From: CADEEN01 sp963740395
GTDB taxonomy: Bacteria > Pseudomonadota > Gammaproteobacteria > Burkholderiales > Burkholderiaceae_C
DNA length: 17,848 nt
Direction: 5' to 3'
NCBI GenBank assembly: GCA_963740395.1
Contig: CAVUEP010000078.1
Coordinates: 1 to 17,848, forward strand
Positions 1 through 9,376 of this stretch are shown in pieces (the first letter of the stretch is position 1; each line of letters starts with the position of its first letter). The notes under the pieces are model-generated. The model had not been told where the DNA came from and made no database searches. It worked only from the letters and a program-made list of their open reading frames with translations. The position numbers and the translations under genes were made by a program.

Positions 1-406
1 CCCAGATATTCGGTCAGGTCTTCCGACATGCGCTTGGTCAGCGTAGTGACCAGCACCCGCTCGCCCAGTGCGATGCGCAGGCGTATCTCTGACATCAGAT
101 CATCCACCTGATTGATCGCCGGACGCACCTCGATGACCGGATCGCAGCCAGTCCGGTCGGGCGTACCAGTTGCTCGACCACCTGCCCGGCATGTTCGGCC
201 TCGTACACGGCGGGCGTGGCCGAGACAAACACGCTCTGGCGCATGATGTGCTCGAACTGGTCGGCGGCCGGTTTATCATCGCCGACGGTAGCCGGAAGCC
301 GTAGTTGACCAGATTCTCCTTGCGCGCCCGGTCGCCCTTGTACATGCCGCCGACCTGAGGGATCATCACATGACTCTCGTCCAGAAACATCAGCGCGTTG
401 GGCGGC
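1..406 (-). CDS. uvrB: UvrB excinuclease subunit, 3' fragment (both ends incomplete, two frameshifts)
   Basis: UvrB is the DNA-damage-verifying helicase-like subunit of the UvrABC nucleotide excision repair nuclease. The minus strand encodes a stretch diagnostic of the family: LPPNALMFLDESH (Walker B/motif II, DESH), then IPQVGGMYKGDRARKE, FVSATPAVYE, VVEQLVRPTGL, EVRPAINQVDDL and TTLTKRMSEDLTEYL, where the window ends. Everything upstream of motif II, roughly the first 320 residues including Walker A and the beta-hairpin, is missing. At about position 406 the sequence switches to an unrelated flavoprotein gene. Two single-G deletions break the frame, near 281-287 (before the residues DDKPAADQF) and near 141-147 (before DPVIEVRP). 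Both look like GG read as G in a GCGGAT context. The identification is very secure; whether the break is real is unknown. Confidence 0.9.
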
Positions 407-941
407 AGCGCCTGAGTTGTCCGTCGATGCCGAACAGGAACTCGAACATCGGCCCGCCGCGCATGGCGCTCGGTTCGTTGGGGTTGCCGCTGAAACCGAC
501 GGCAATGGTCCCGCCCGTCATGGCGCGCAGACGATCCCGGATCTTCTCTGCGGCGGCGATGCCTTCGCAGGGCGTGATGGCATGTTCGATGCCGGGCAGC
601 TTCTTGATGAAGCGCCCGCCGCTGGCGATCACGAGCGCGTCGTTGCGGACCTCCTCGGCCGCCGTCGTCTCGACCACGCGCCCACCCTCGCGCAGGCCGG
701 TCACTTCGGCGGCCAGATGGCGCACCTTCATGCGCCGCAGGAAGTTGTCGAGCGGCACGATGAGCTGTTCGCGCGTGCGCAGGCCGCATGGAATCCAGAT
801 GATGCCGGGCAGGTAGTGCAGCTCAGCGCGCGGCGCGACCAGCGTGATCTCGACGTCCGGGTCGCGCCGGCGGATCTCGCGCACGCTGGACAGTGCGCCG
901 AAACCGGCGCCGATGATGGTGATGCGGGCAGCTGATGTCAT
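390..941 (-). CDS. NAD(P)/FAD-dependent oxidoreductase, sulfide:quinone reductase-like, 3'-truncated
   Basis: The reading frame begins MTSAARITIIGAGFGA, a Rossmann dinucleotide-binding start with GAGFGA at residues 11-16, followed by an acidic-ended second beta strand (ITLVAP). Later landmarks are HYLPGIIWIPCG, a second-strand DALVIASGG motif and RGGPMFEFLFGID, all typical of the sulfide:quinone oxidoreductase / flavocytochrome c flavoprotein-like family. Only about 176 family residues are present; the usual length is about 370-430. After QLRR near position 412 the sequence becomes uvrB in another frame and a stop follows at once (390). The second half of the FAD domain and any C-terminal membrane-anchoring part are lost. 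The ATG at 941 is preferred over a start at 1067 because the intervening 42 residues are not protein-like. The exact substrate (sulfide or another reductant) cannot be read from this fragment. Confidence 0.75.
   Translation of the reverse strand: MTSAARITIIGAGFGALSSVREIRRRDPDVEITLVAPRAELHYLPGIIWIPCGLRTREQLIVPLDNFLRRMKVRHLAAEVTGLREGGRVVETTAAEEVRNDALVIASGGRFIKKLPGIEHAITPCEGIAAAEKIRDRLRAMTGGTIAVGFSGNPNEPSAMRGGPMFEFLFGIDGQLRRCRPTR
396..420. other. Chimeric junction between the flavoprotein gene and uvrB
   Basis: On the minus strand the flavoprotein frame (GIDGQLRR) gives way within a few bases to the UvrB frame (LPPNALMFLDESH). Both genes lose essential parts at the same point and the frames do not match, so no functional fusion can result. 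The short G/C-rich string GCGCTGCC at the joint could serve as microhomology for a deletion or a false assembly overlap. Confidence 0.75.
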
Positions 942-1087
942 GGAGGCTGGACTTTCATCGGGCAAGGCCGGTTGCCAACCTCGGTGCGGGTATGCAGGCG
1001 GCAGACCCGAGGTGCTGGCTCGACCCCGAGCATAGGCCGTTCGCAAGCCTCCTTCCTGGGCCGACACCGGCGTTCCGCGGTCCCGAC

Positions 1088-1103
1088 GACCGGGCGCCCG
1101 GTC
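1088..1103 (-). terminator. Perfect 16-bp palindrome downstream of mtfA, possible hairpin
   Basis: GACCGGGCGCCCGGTC is a perfect palindrome lying 12 bases beyond the mtfA stop codon in the mtfA direction. It could form part of a transcription-stop hairpin. There is no T-tract after it and the loop would have to be taken from the centre, so classical intrinsic termination is not supported. It may also be a chance palindrome in GC-rich DNA. Confidence 0.25.
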
Positions 1104-1115
1104 AAGGACATCGCT

Positions 1116-1952
1116 TCACCACTGCAACGGATTCAGCCCGAACAATTCGACCAACTCACGATAGACCTCCGGTGCCTCCGTCGCCAGCTCATGCGGACGC
1201 TCGAAGAACACTTCGCTGACGACCGCAAAGAACTCGGCCGGGTCGCTCGCGCCGTAGGCGTCGATGACGTTCGAAGGATGGGCCCGCAGGCGCTCGAGGG
1301 CCGCGCCCATGACGGTCTCCCAGCGCCGTCGTGCACCCTGGTGGGCGCGCCAGGGTCGTCCGTCGGCGGAACCCTTGTCCTGGTCGATCTGGTGGGCGAA
1401 TTCGTGCAGCACCACGTTGCGCCCGTCACCCGCATCGGCCGCACCCGACAGGACTTCGGGCCACGACAGGATGACCATCCCCTGAGACCACGACTCGCCG
1501 GCCATCACCAGGCGCTGGCCACGCACCAGGCCGGCGCCCATGGGGCGCTCGCGATCGACGATGAAGGCATCCGGATAGACCAGGATCTGGCGCAGGCGTG
1601 GGTAATAGTCGGGACGCTCCTGGCCGGTCAGCAACAGGCAGGCCTGGGCCGCGATGGTCACCCTGACCTCGTCCGTGATCTCCTGGCCCTGGCAACCGAT
1701 GAAGGGCTTCTCGGCCACGAAGACCTGGATGTGCCGCTTGAGGCGGCGCTGCAGGTCCGAGGGCAGGCGCGCCGCGATCGGCACCCGCCGGCGCAGAATC
1801 TTGCGCCACTGCGCCGGGAAGGGCCGGGCCCGCAGCAGCGCCCGGCGGTGCGCGGTTCGCCACGGTTGCGATAGCAGTGCCGCGACCATCCACGCCGCGC
1901 CAGCCGCAACCAGAAGCATCACGAACAGCGCTGAGCCTCCGGTCGCAGTCAT
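1116..1952 (-). CDS. mtfA: MtfA-like zinc-dependent peptidase (family M90)
   Basis: The 278-residue protein is a full-length MtfA homologue. The zinc-metalloprotease motif HEFAH is at residues 183-187 (NVVLHEFAHQID). The downstream PAEFFAVVSEVFFERP segment should supply the third zinc ligand, a glutamate. In E. coli MtfA binds the Mlc (DgsA) repressor and so affects ptsG expression; it also has aminopeptidase activity. Whether Mlc control exists in this organism is unknown. Residues 8-28 form a hydrophobic segment, so this version is probably membrane-anchored with its catalytic domain in the cytoplasm, unlike the soluble E. coli protein. No frameshifts are seen. It lies 83 bases downstream of the metallo-hydrolase gene on the same strand and may be co-transcribed with it. 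Confidence 0.9.
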   Translation of the reverse strand: MTATGGSALFVMLLVAAGAAWMVAALLSQPWRTAHRRALLRARPFPAQWRKILRRRVPIAARLPSDLQRRLKRHIQVFVAEKPFIGCQGQEITDEVRVTIAAQACLLLTGQERPDYYPRLRQILVYPDAFIVDRERPMGAGLVRGQRLVMAGESWSQGMVILSWPEVLSGAADAGDGRNVVLHEFAHQIDQDKGSADGRPWRAHQGARRRWETVMGAALERLRAHPSNVIDAYGASDPAEFFAVVSEVFFERPHELATEAPEVYRELVELFGLNPLQW

Positions 1953-2035
1953 CTGACGAAGATGCGCCTGCGCGGCCCGAAATCAAGGCCGCGGCAGCTT
2001 CGACCTATGGGATCGCCGCCGGCCGGCCCGGCGAC

Positions 2036-2674
2036 TCAGGTTCCGTGGACGTAGGGGTTGTGACGCCGCTCGGCCCCGAACGTGCTCTCGGGTCCATGGC
2101 CGGGGATGAACACCGTGTCGTCCCCCATCGGCCACAGGCGCCCGGTGATGCTGGCGATCAAGGTGGCGTGGTCCCCGCCCGGGAAGTCGGTGCGTCCGAT
2201 GCTGCCGGCGAACAGCACATCGCCAACGAAGGCGCGTTTCGCCTGTGCGTTGAAGAAGACGACGTGACCCGGTGTGTGGCCGGGGCAGTGGCGCACCGCC
2301 AGTTTGCTGCGGCCGACCATGACCTCGTCGCCATCGTCGAGCCAGCGGGTCGGCGTGAACGCGCCCGCGCTCGGCATTCCGAACATCTGCGCCTGCTGCG
2401 CGAGGCCATCGATCCAGAACTGGTCGCCCGGATGCGGCCCGACGATCGGCAGCGCCAGCTCGCTCGCCAGCGCCGCGGTACCGCCCGCATGGTCGATATG
2501 GGCGTGGGTCAGCAGGATCTGCTTGAGCTTGACGCCCAGGCGCCGAACTTCGTCGCGGATCAGCGGCAGGTCGCCACCGGGATCGATGACGGCGCCCTCC
2601 ATCGACTCATCGCACCAGACGATGGAGCAGTTCTGCTGAAACGGTGTGACGGGAAGGGTCTGATAGCGCAGCAT
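2036..2674 (-). CDS. MBL-fold metallo-hydrolase, glyoxalase II-like (YcbL type)
   Basis: The 212-residue protein has the metallo-beta-lactamase zinc motif THAHIDH (H57, H59, D61, H62), a further ligand in CPGHTPGH (H133), the bridging aspartate in VGDVLFAGSIGR (D152) and the last histidine in IPGHGPEST (H193). The GRTDFPGGD segment and the short length are typical of the single-domain glyoxalase II-like group (E. coli YcbL), which lacks the C-terminal substrate-binding domain of GloB. Members hydrolyse thioesters such as S-lactoylglutathione, but the substrate here is not established. The start MLRYQTLPVTPFQQN matches the family, with the usual PFQQNC near the N terminus. It is divergently oriented from the CAP lipoprotein gene, with 125 bases between them. 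Confidence 0.9.
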   Translation of the reverse strand: MLRYQTLPVTPFQQNCSIVWCDESMEGAVIDPGGDLPLIRDEVRRLGVKLKQILLTHAHIDHAGGTAALASELALPIVGPHPGDQFWIDGLAQQAQMFGMPSAGAFTPTRWLDDGDEVMVGRSKLAVRHCPGHTPGHVVFFNAQAKRAFVGDVLFAGSIGRTDFPGGDHATLIASITGRLWPMGDDTVFIPGHGPESTFGAERRHNPYVHGT

Positions 2675-2799
2675 AGGCTGTGAACGATAGCGGCAATCCG
2701 CGGGCGACCGCGCACAACGGGTTCACGTCGTTTACAAATGTCGACGATCGGCACCTTTCTCCGGCCATCGGCGCACCGGGGCGCGACTAGCATGGCGAC
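2675..2799. promoter_or_regulatory. Divergent intergenic region with an imperfect inverted repeat
   Basis: These 125 bases separate two divergent starts and should carry both promoters. Near the middle, at 2721-2735, GTTCACGTCGTTTAC is an imperfect inverted repeat: GT..ACG and CGT..AC around a central T, with 10 of the 14 arm positions symmetric. It could be a repressor or activator site. TTTACA (2731-2736) resembles a -35 box, but I see no convincing -10 at the right distance. Confidence 0.25.
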
Positions 2800-3423
2800 A
2801 TGCAGAGTCATGCCTCCCGTTGCGCCGCACGGGCACGAAGGTGCTGGGCCGGCGCCATGGCGGCGCTGTTGGTGGCCTGTGGCGGCGGTGGCGACCCCGC
2901 GTCGGTGGCGACGGGCACTTCGGGAAGCACACCGGCACCGGTCCCTGCGCCTGCGCCCGTCCCGCCGCCTGCACCCGGTGTGCTGTCGACCTGCGGCATC
3001 GACTCCTTCGACACCCGGTTGCTGGCCTGGATCAACCAGCTTCGCGCGGCAGGTGCCACCTGCGGCAGCCAGCAGCTCGCGCCGGCGCAGGCCCTGCGCT
3101 GGAGCACCGCGCTCACGCTCGCCGCCGACGGTCACTCGCGCGACATGGTGGCGCTGAACTACTTCAGCCACACGAGCGCCGACGGGCGCACGCTGCGCGA
3201 GCGCATCGACGCGACCGGTTATGCCTGGTCGACGATCGGCGAGAACATCGCCGCCGGCCAGATCACGGTCGACGAGGTCATGGCGGGCTGGCGCGACAGC
3301 CCGGGCCATTGCGTCAACATGATGAACCCCGACTTCACCGAGATCGGTGTGGCCTGCGTGCCGGGCAGCGCGAGCAACCTCTATCGCCGCTACTGGACGA
3401 TGGACCTGGCGCGCCCGCGCTGA
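2800..3423 (+). CDS. CAP-domain (SCP/PR-1-like) lipoprotein
   Basis: The 207-residue precursor has an Arg-rich N terminus, a short hydrophobic stretch and a lipobox ending LLVAC, followed by GGGGD, so it should be lipidated on that cysteine and exported. A Pro/Ala-rich linker at about 44-60 leads into a CAP domain. Diagnostic CAP segments are HSRDMVALNYFSHTSADGRTL (H112 and H124), the GENIA motif (147-151), the W..SPGHC.NMMNPDF segment around H170, and TEIGVAC. These carry the His/Glu residues that form the CAP cavity. Extra cysteines (in STCG, ATCG, GHC and VAC) probably form disulfides in the periplasm. Bacterial CAP proteins are common in Burkholderiales but mostly of unknown function. No frameshift is seen. 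It ends 40 bases before dbpA. Confidence 0.87.
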   Translation: MQSHASRCAARARRCWAGAMAALLVACGGGGDPASVATGTSGSTPAPVPAPAPVPPPAPGVLSTCGIDSFDTRLLAWINQLRAAGATCGSQQLAPAQALRWSTALTLAADGHSRDMVALNYFSHTSADGRTLRERIDATGYAWSTIGENIAAGQITVDEVMAGWRDSPGHCVNMMNPDFTEIGVACVPGSASNLYRRYWTMDLARPR

Positions 3424-3448
3424 CGCGCCGCGGCCCTTCCCGGCCACG

Positions 3449-3463
3449 TCCCGATAATCGGGA
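3449..3463 (+). promoter_or_regulatory. 15-bp palindrome abutting the dbpA start, with a GATAAT -10-like core
   Basis: TCCCGATAATCGGGA is a perfect palindrome (7-bp arms, 1-nt centre) that ends on the base before the dbpA ATG. Its core GATAAT (3453-3458) resembles a -10 box placed so that transcription would begin at about the start codon, giving a leaderless mRNA. No -35-like sequence is obvious upstream, and no Shine-Dalgarno sequence precedes the ATG. The role is inferred. Confidence 0.35.
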
Positions 3464-4898
<1,435 letters not shown>

Positions 4899-4948
4899 CT
4901 GTCGCACCCGGCGCACGAGCGCCTTCGCCTATCCTCTGGCGCCACAGC

Positions 4949-4952
4949 GGAG
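4949..4952 (+). promoter_or_regulatory. Shine-Dalgarno sequence fixing the hppD start
   Basis: GGAG lies six bases before the ATG at 4959. This supports that start for hppD even though its reading frame is broken 80 bases later. Confidence 0.6.
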
Positions 4953-4958
4953 ATCCCC

Positions 4959-6047
<1,089 letters not shown>

Positions 6048-6072
6048 ACACCTGACTTGGATCGGACCAGCG

Positions 6073-9000
6073 ATGCGACTCTTTTCCTACCGCGACCGGC
6101 CGGTCCATCTCGGTCCCTACCCGCTGGAGCGGCTGACGCGCGACCCGGGCACGCCGGATCTGTCGCAACTGGCGCCGATGCGCGCGCTGTCGTTCGAGGA
6201 CCCGCGCGCGGAGTCGCTGACGAACGCGATGGCACGCTTCATGGCCATGTTCGACCTCGTGCGTGACGGCCTGGTCAACCCGCAAGCTGCCCAGGCACCC
6301 GACGGTCCGGTTCAGCGCGCCGAGCACCTGAAGGCGGCCGGCTACTACTTCGATGCATCGATGATGGGCGTCTGTGCGATCCCGCACGAGGCCTTGCTCG
6401 ATGAGCCGATCCGCAATGCCGGCGTGCGTGCGCTCGGTGAGGAGCTCGAGGCCAACCAGCCGGTCAGCTTTGCCGCCGGCATGGACATGATCCTGGCCGA
6501 CGTGCTCGACTCGGCACGCAAGGTGCACGGGCCGATCACGCAGCACTCGCATGCAGTCGTGATTCTCGTCGAGTACCCGCGCGATCCGCGCCCGGACGAG
6601 CCCGGCACCGACTGGATCCACGGCACGCAGGCCCAGCGTGCCGCCTTGCTGGCGGCGCAGACAGCGGTCGCACTGTCGACCTACCTGCGCATGCTCGGCT
6701 ACGAGGGCCGGGCTCACAGCGCGACCTGCAGCGACCTCGACCTGGGCCGGCTGGCCGTGGCCTGCGGGCTGGCCCTGCCGGACGGCGCCAACCCCTTCGT
6801 CGGTCGGCGCTACGGCCTGGCCGCCGTCAGCACCGACTTCGCGCTGGCGCCCGATGCGCCGCTGGCGCACAAGCAGAACCGGTGGGCCTCGCATGGCCCG
6901 GCCTGGTGGCTGGGCAAGGGCACCTTCAAGAGCGCCTTCAACCGCGAGGCTTTTGGCAAACGCGAGTTTCGCCTCGGCGCCTTCCCGTTCGAGACGCTCA
7001 AGCGGCGCGACTCGCCCACCACCTACATCGACGCCGAGCGTGTGCCGCGCTTCCCGAAGCGGGCCGACTTCTTTGCGCGCGCCCTGTTCGGCGACCTTGG
7101 CAAGGCCGTCCAGGAGGATGCCAAGAACGCCCACTACGTGATGAAGAGCCCGATCGGGGCCTGCGCACGGCGCGCGCTCGGGGCTCTGCTGCTGCTGCAG
7201 TTCGGTGACGCACGCGGCCCGGTCAGCGCCAGCACCGCGGACCCGCAGCGCAACGCCGACAACCTGAAGGCGGCGTCGTACTACCTGGGGGTCGACGCTG
7301 CCGGCCTGTGCGCGGTGCCCGACTGGGCGTACTACTCGCACGACGCGGGCGGCAACCCGGTCGCCCCTTACCACGCCAACGCGGTCAACATGCTGCTCGA
7401 CCAGGGCCACGAGACCATGGAAGGCGCGAGTGGTGACGACTGGATCTCGGTCGCCCAGAGCATGCGCGCCTACCTGCGCTTCTCGATGCTGGGTGGCGTG
7501 CTGGCCGAGCAGATCCGGCGCCTCGGCTACTCGGCGCGTGTGCACTCGGTGATCGACGGCGATGTGCTGCAGCCGCCGCTGCTGCTGCTGTCCGGCCTTG
7601 GCGAAGTGAGCCGGATCGGCGAAGTGATCCTCAACCCCTTTCTCGGCCCGCGTCTGAAGAGCGGTGCGGTCACGACCGACATGCCGATGGACCACGACCG
7701 GCCGATCGACTTCGGCCTGCAGCGCTTCTGCGAGAGCTGCAACAAGTGCGCGCGCGAATGCCCCTCGGGCGCCATCACGGCCGGCCCCAAGCGCATGTAC
7801 AACGGCTACGAGATCTACAAGAGCGATGCTGAGAAGTGCGCGCGCTATCGCATCACCAATGCCGCCGGCGGCATGTGCGGGCGCTGCATGAAGACCTGCC
7901 CCTGGAACCTCGAAGGCCTGTTCGCCGAAGCCCCGTTCCGCTGGGCCGCCATGCACGTGCCGGGCAGCGCTCGCTGGCTCGCCGCGCTCGACGACCGGCT
8001 CGGCCGCGGCAGCATCAACCCGGTCAAGACCTGGTGGTGGGACATCGAACTCGACCGCGCCACCGGGGGCTATGTCCAGGCGCGCCAGACGCACCGGCGC
8101 GGATTGCAGCGCGAACTCGTGCTGCGCGCCGAGGACCAGACGCTCGCGGTCTACCCGGCCGACCGCATGCCGCCGCCCTTCCCTGTCGTGCACCCGGTCG
8201 ACCGCGAAGAGGGCATCGAACGCTACCGCGCCTTGCTGTCGCCCGAGCAGCACCGCGCACGGGTTGCGGCCGGCGACACCGAAGGCCTGGTGCCGGCCTT
8301 CCGGATGCCCGAAGGCGAGCCGCCGGTGTTTCCGGTCCGGCTCGTTCGGCGCGAGGACATGGCCACCGACGTGGCGCGCTACGAGTTCACGGCGCTCGAC
8401 GGCAAGGCGCTGCCCGCTTTCGACGCCGGTGCGCACATCGACGTGATCATCGCCCCCGAATACGCGCGCGCCTTCAGCCTGGCCGGCGACCCGGCCGACC
8501 AGGGCAAGTACGTGCTCGGCGTGCAGCGCGAGCCCGCAGGGCGCGGCGGGTCGGCCCTGATGCACCGCGCCTTTCGAGACGGGCGGCGGGTCTTCATCAG
8601 CCGTCCGCGCAACCACTTTCCGCTGCACGAGGACGCACGCCATTCGCTGCTGTTTGCCGGTGGCATCGGCGTGACGCCGCTGATCTCGATGGCGCACCGG
8701 CTGCACGCGCTCGGCCGATCGTTCGAGCTCCACTACAGCGCGGCCAGCCGCCGCACGGCCGGATTCCTGGATGCGCTTGCGAGCGTGCCCTGGCAGCGCC
8801 AGGTGCACCTGCACCTCAAGGACGAAGGCGCGCGCGCCGACCTGGGTTCGCTCGTGCCGCCGTTCGAGGCCGGTGGCCACCTCTACACCTGCGGCTCACC
8901 ACGCTACATGGACGCCGTCTTCGAAACTGCCGCGGCCAAGGGCTGGCCCGAGGACGCGCTGCACCGCGAGTACTTCCAGCTGCCCGAACCCCCCGCCTGG

Positions 9001-9282
9001 CAGAACCATCCGTTCACGCTGCGACTCGCGCGCAGCGGTCGCACCCTCGAAGTGCCGGCCGACCGCAGCGCGACCGACATGCTGGCCGACGCCGGCCTGG
9101 CCATCGACACCAAGTGCAGCGACGGCCTGTGCGGCGTCTGCGCAACCCCCTATGACGCCGCCGCTTCCGGCGCCATCGAACACCGCGACTACGTGCTCAG
9201 CCGACAGCAGCGGACCGAACGGGTCATCCTGTGCTGCTCGCGGCCGAAGGATCCCGGCGCCACGCTGGTGGTCGATCTGTGA
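6073..9282 (+). CDS. rdhA: Self-sufficient (BhbA-like) reductive dehalogenase fused to an FMN/2Fe-2S NAD(P)H reductase
   Basis: This intact 1069-residue protein is a corrinoid-dependent reductive dehalogenase of the catabolic (NpRdhA/BhbA) type. Residues 77-280 form a first, probably degenerate, copy of the corrinoid-binding fold, and residues 392-552 the second. The ferredoxin-like part follows: C553-x2-C556-x2-C559-x3-C563-P and C589-x12-C602-x2-C605-x3-C609-P, for two 4Fe-4S clusters. From about residue 748 there is a phthalate-dioxygenase-reductase-type module: the flavin motif R799-A-F-S, the NAD(P) site GGIGVTP (863-869), CGSP (940-943) and a plant-type 2Fe-2S site C1015-x4-C1020-x2-C1023 with CC at 1054-1055. 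There is no Tat or Sec signal, so it should be cytoplasmic and draw electrons directly from NAD(P)H. BhbA of Comamonas removes bromine from 3,5-dibromo-4-hydroxybenzoate; a similar ortho-halophenol substrate is inferred from the downstream pobA. No rdhB membrane anchor is present. Confidence 0.9.
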   Translation: MRLFSYRDRPVHLGPYPLERLTRDPGTPDLSQLAPMRALSFEDPRAESLTNAMARFMAMFDLVRDGLVNPQAAQAPDGPVQRAEHLKAAGYYFDASMMGVCAIPHEALLDEPIRNAGVRALGEELEANQPVSFAAGMDMILADVLDSARKVHGPITQHSHAVVILVEYPRDPRPDEPGTDWIHGTQAQRAALLAAQTAVALSTYLRMLGYEGRAHSATCSDLDLGRLAVACGLALPDGANPFVGRRYGLAAVSTDFALAPDAPLAHKQNRWASHGPAWWLGKGTFKSAFNREAFGKREFRLGAFPFETLKRRDSPTTYIDAERVPRFPKRADFFARALFGDLGKAVQEDAKNAHYVMKSPIGACARRALGALLLLQFGDARGPVSASTADPQRNADNLKAASYYLGVDAAGLCAVPDWAYYSHDAGGNPVAPYHANAVNMLLDQGHETMEGASGDDWISVAQSMRAYLRFSMLGGVLAEQIRRLGYSARVHSVIDGDVLQPPLLLLSGLGEVSRIGEVILNPFLGPRLKSGAVTTDMPMDHDRPIDFGLQRFCESCNKCARECPSGAITAGPKRMYNGYEIYKSDAEKCARYRITNAAGGMCGRCMKTCPWNLEGLFAEAPFRWAAMHVPGSARWLAALDDRLGRGSINPVKTWWWDIELDRATGGYVQARQTHRRGLQRELVLRAEDQTLAVYPADRMPPPFPVVHPVDREEGIERYRALLSPEQHRARVAAGDTEGLVPAFRMPEGEPPVFPVRLVRREDMATDVARYEFTALDGKALPAFDAGAHIDVIIAPEYARAFSLAGDPADQGKYVLGVQREPAGRGGSALMHRAFRDGRRVFISRPRNHFPLHEDARHSLLFAGGIGVTPLISMAHRLHALGRSFELHYSAASRRTAGFLDALASVPWQRQVHLHLKDEGARADLGSLVPPFEAGGHLYTCGSPRYMDAVFETAAAKGWPEDALHREYFQLPEPPAWQNHPFTLRLARSGRTLEVPADRSATDMLADAGLAIDTKCSDGLCGVCATPYDAAASGAIEHRDYVLSRQQRTERVILCCSRPKDPGATLVVDL

Positions 9283-9376
9283 GCCCTGCCCGGGCCGCTG
9301 AACATGCCGTTTCGCGATAGCTGGTAGTCCACCGGGCTGCTTGTGCAACGGCGGCCTCTGGCCAAGAATGGCCCGC

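Noticed and set aside
9283..9376. A terminator or promoter between rdhA and pobA
   Set aside because: Only an 8-bp GCCCGGGC palindrome without a T-tract is present, and no convincing promoter boxes; co-transcription remains the simpler view.
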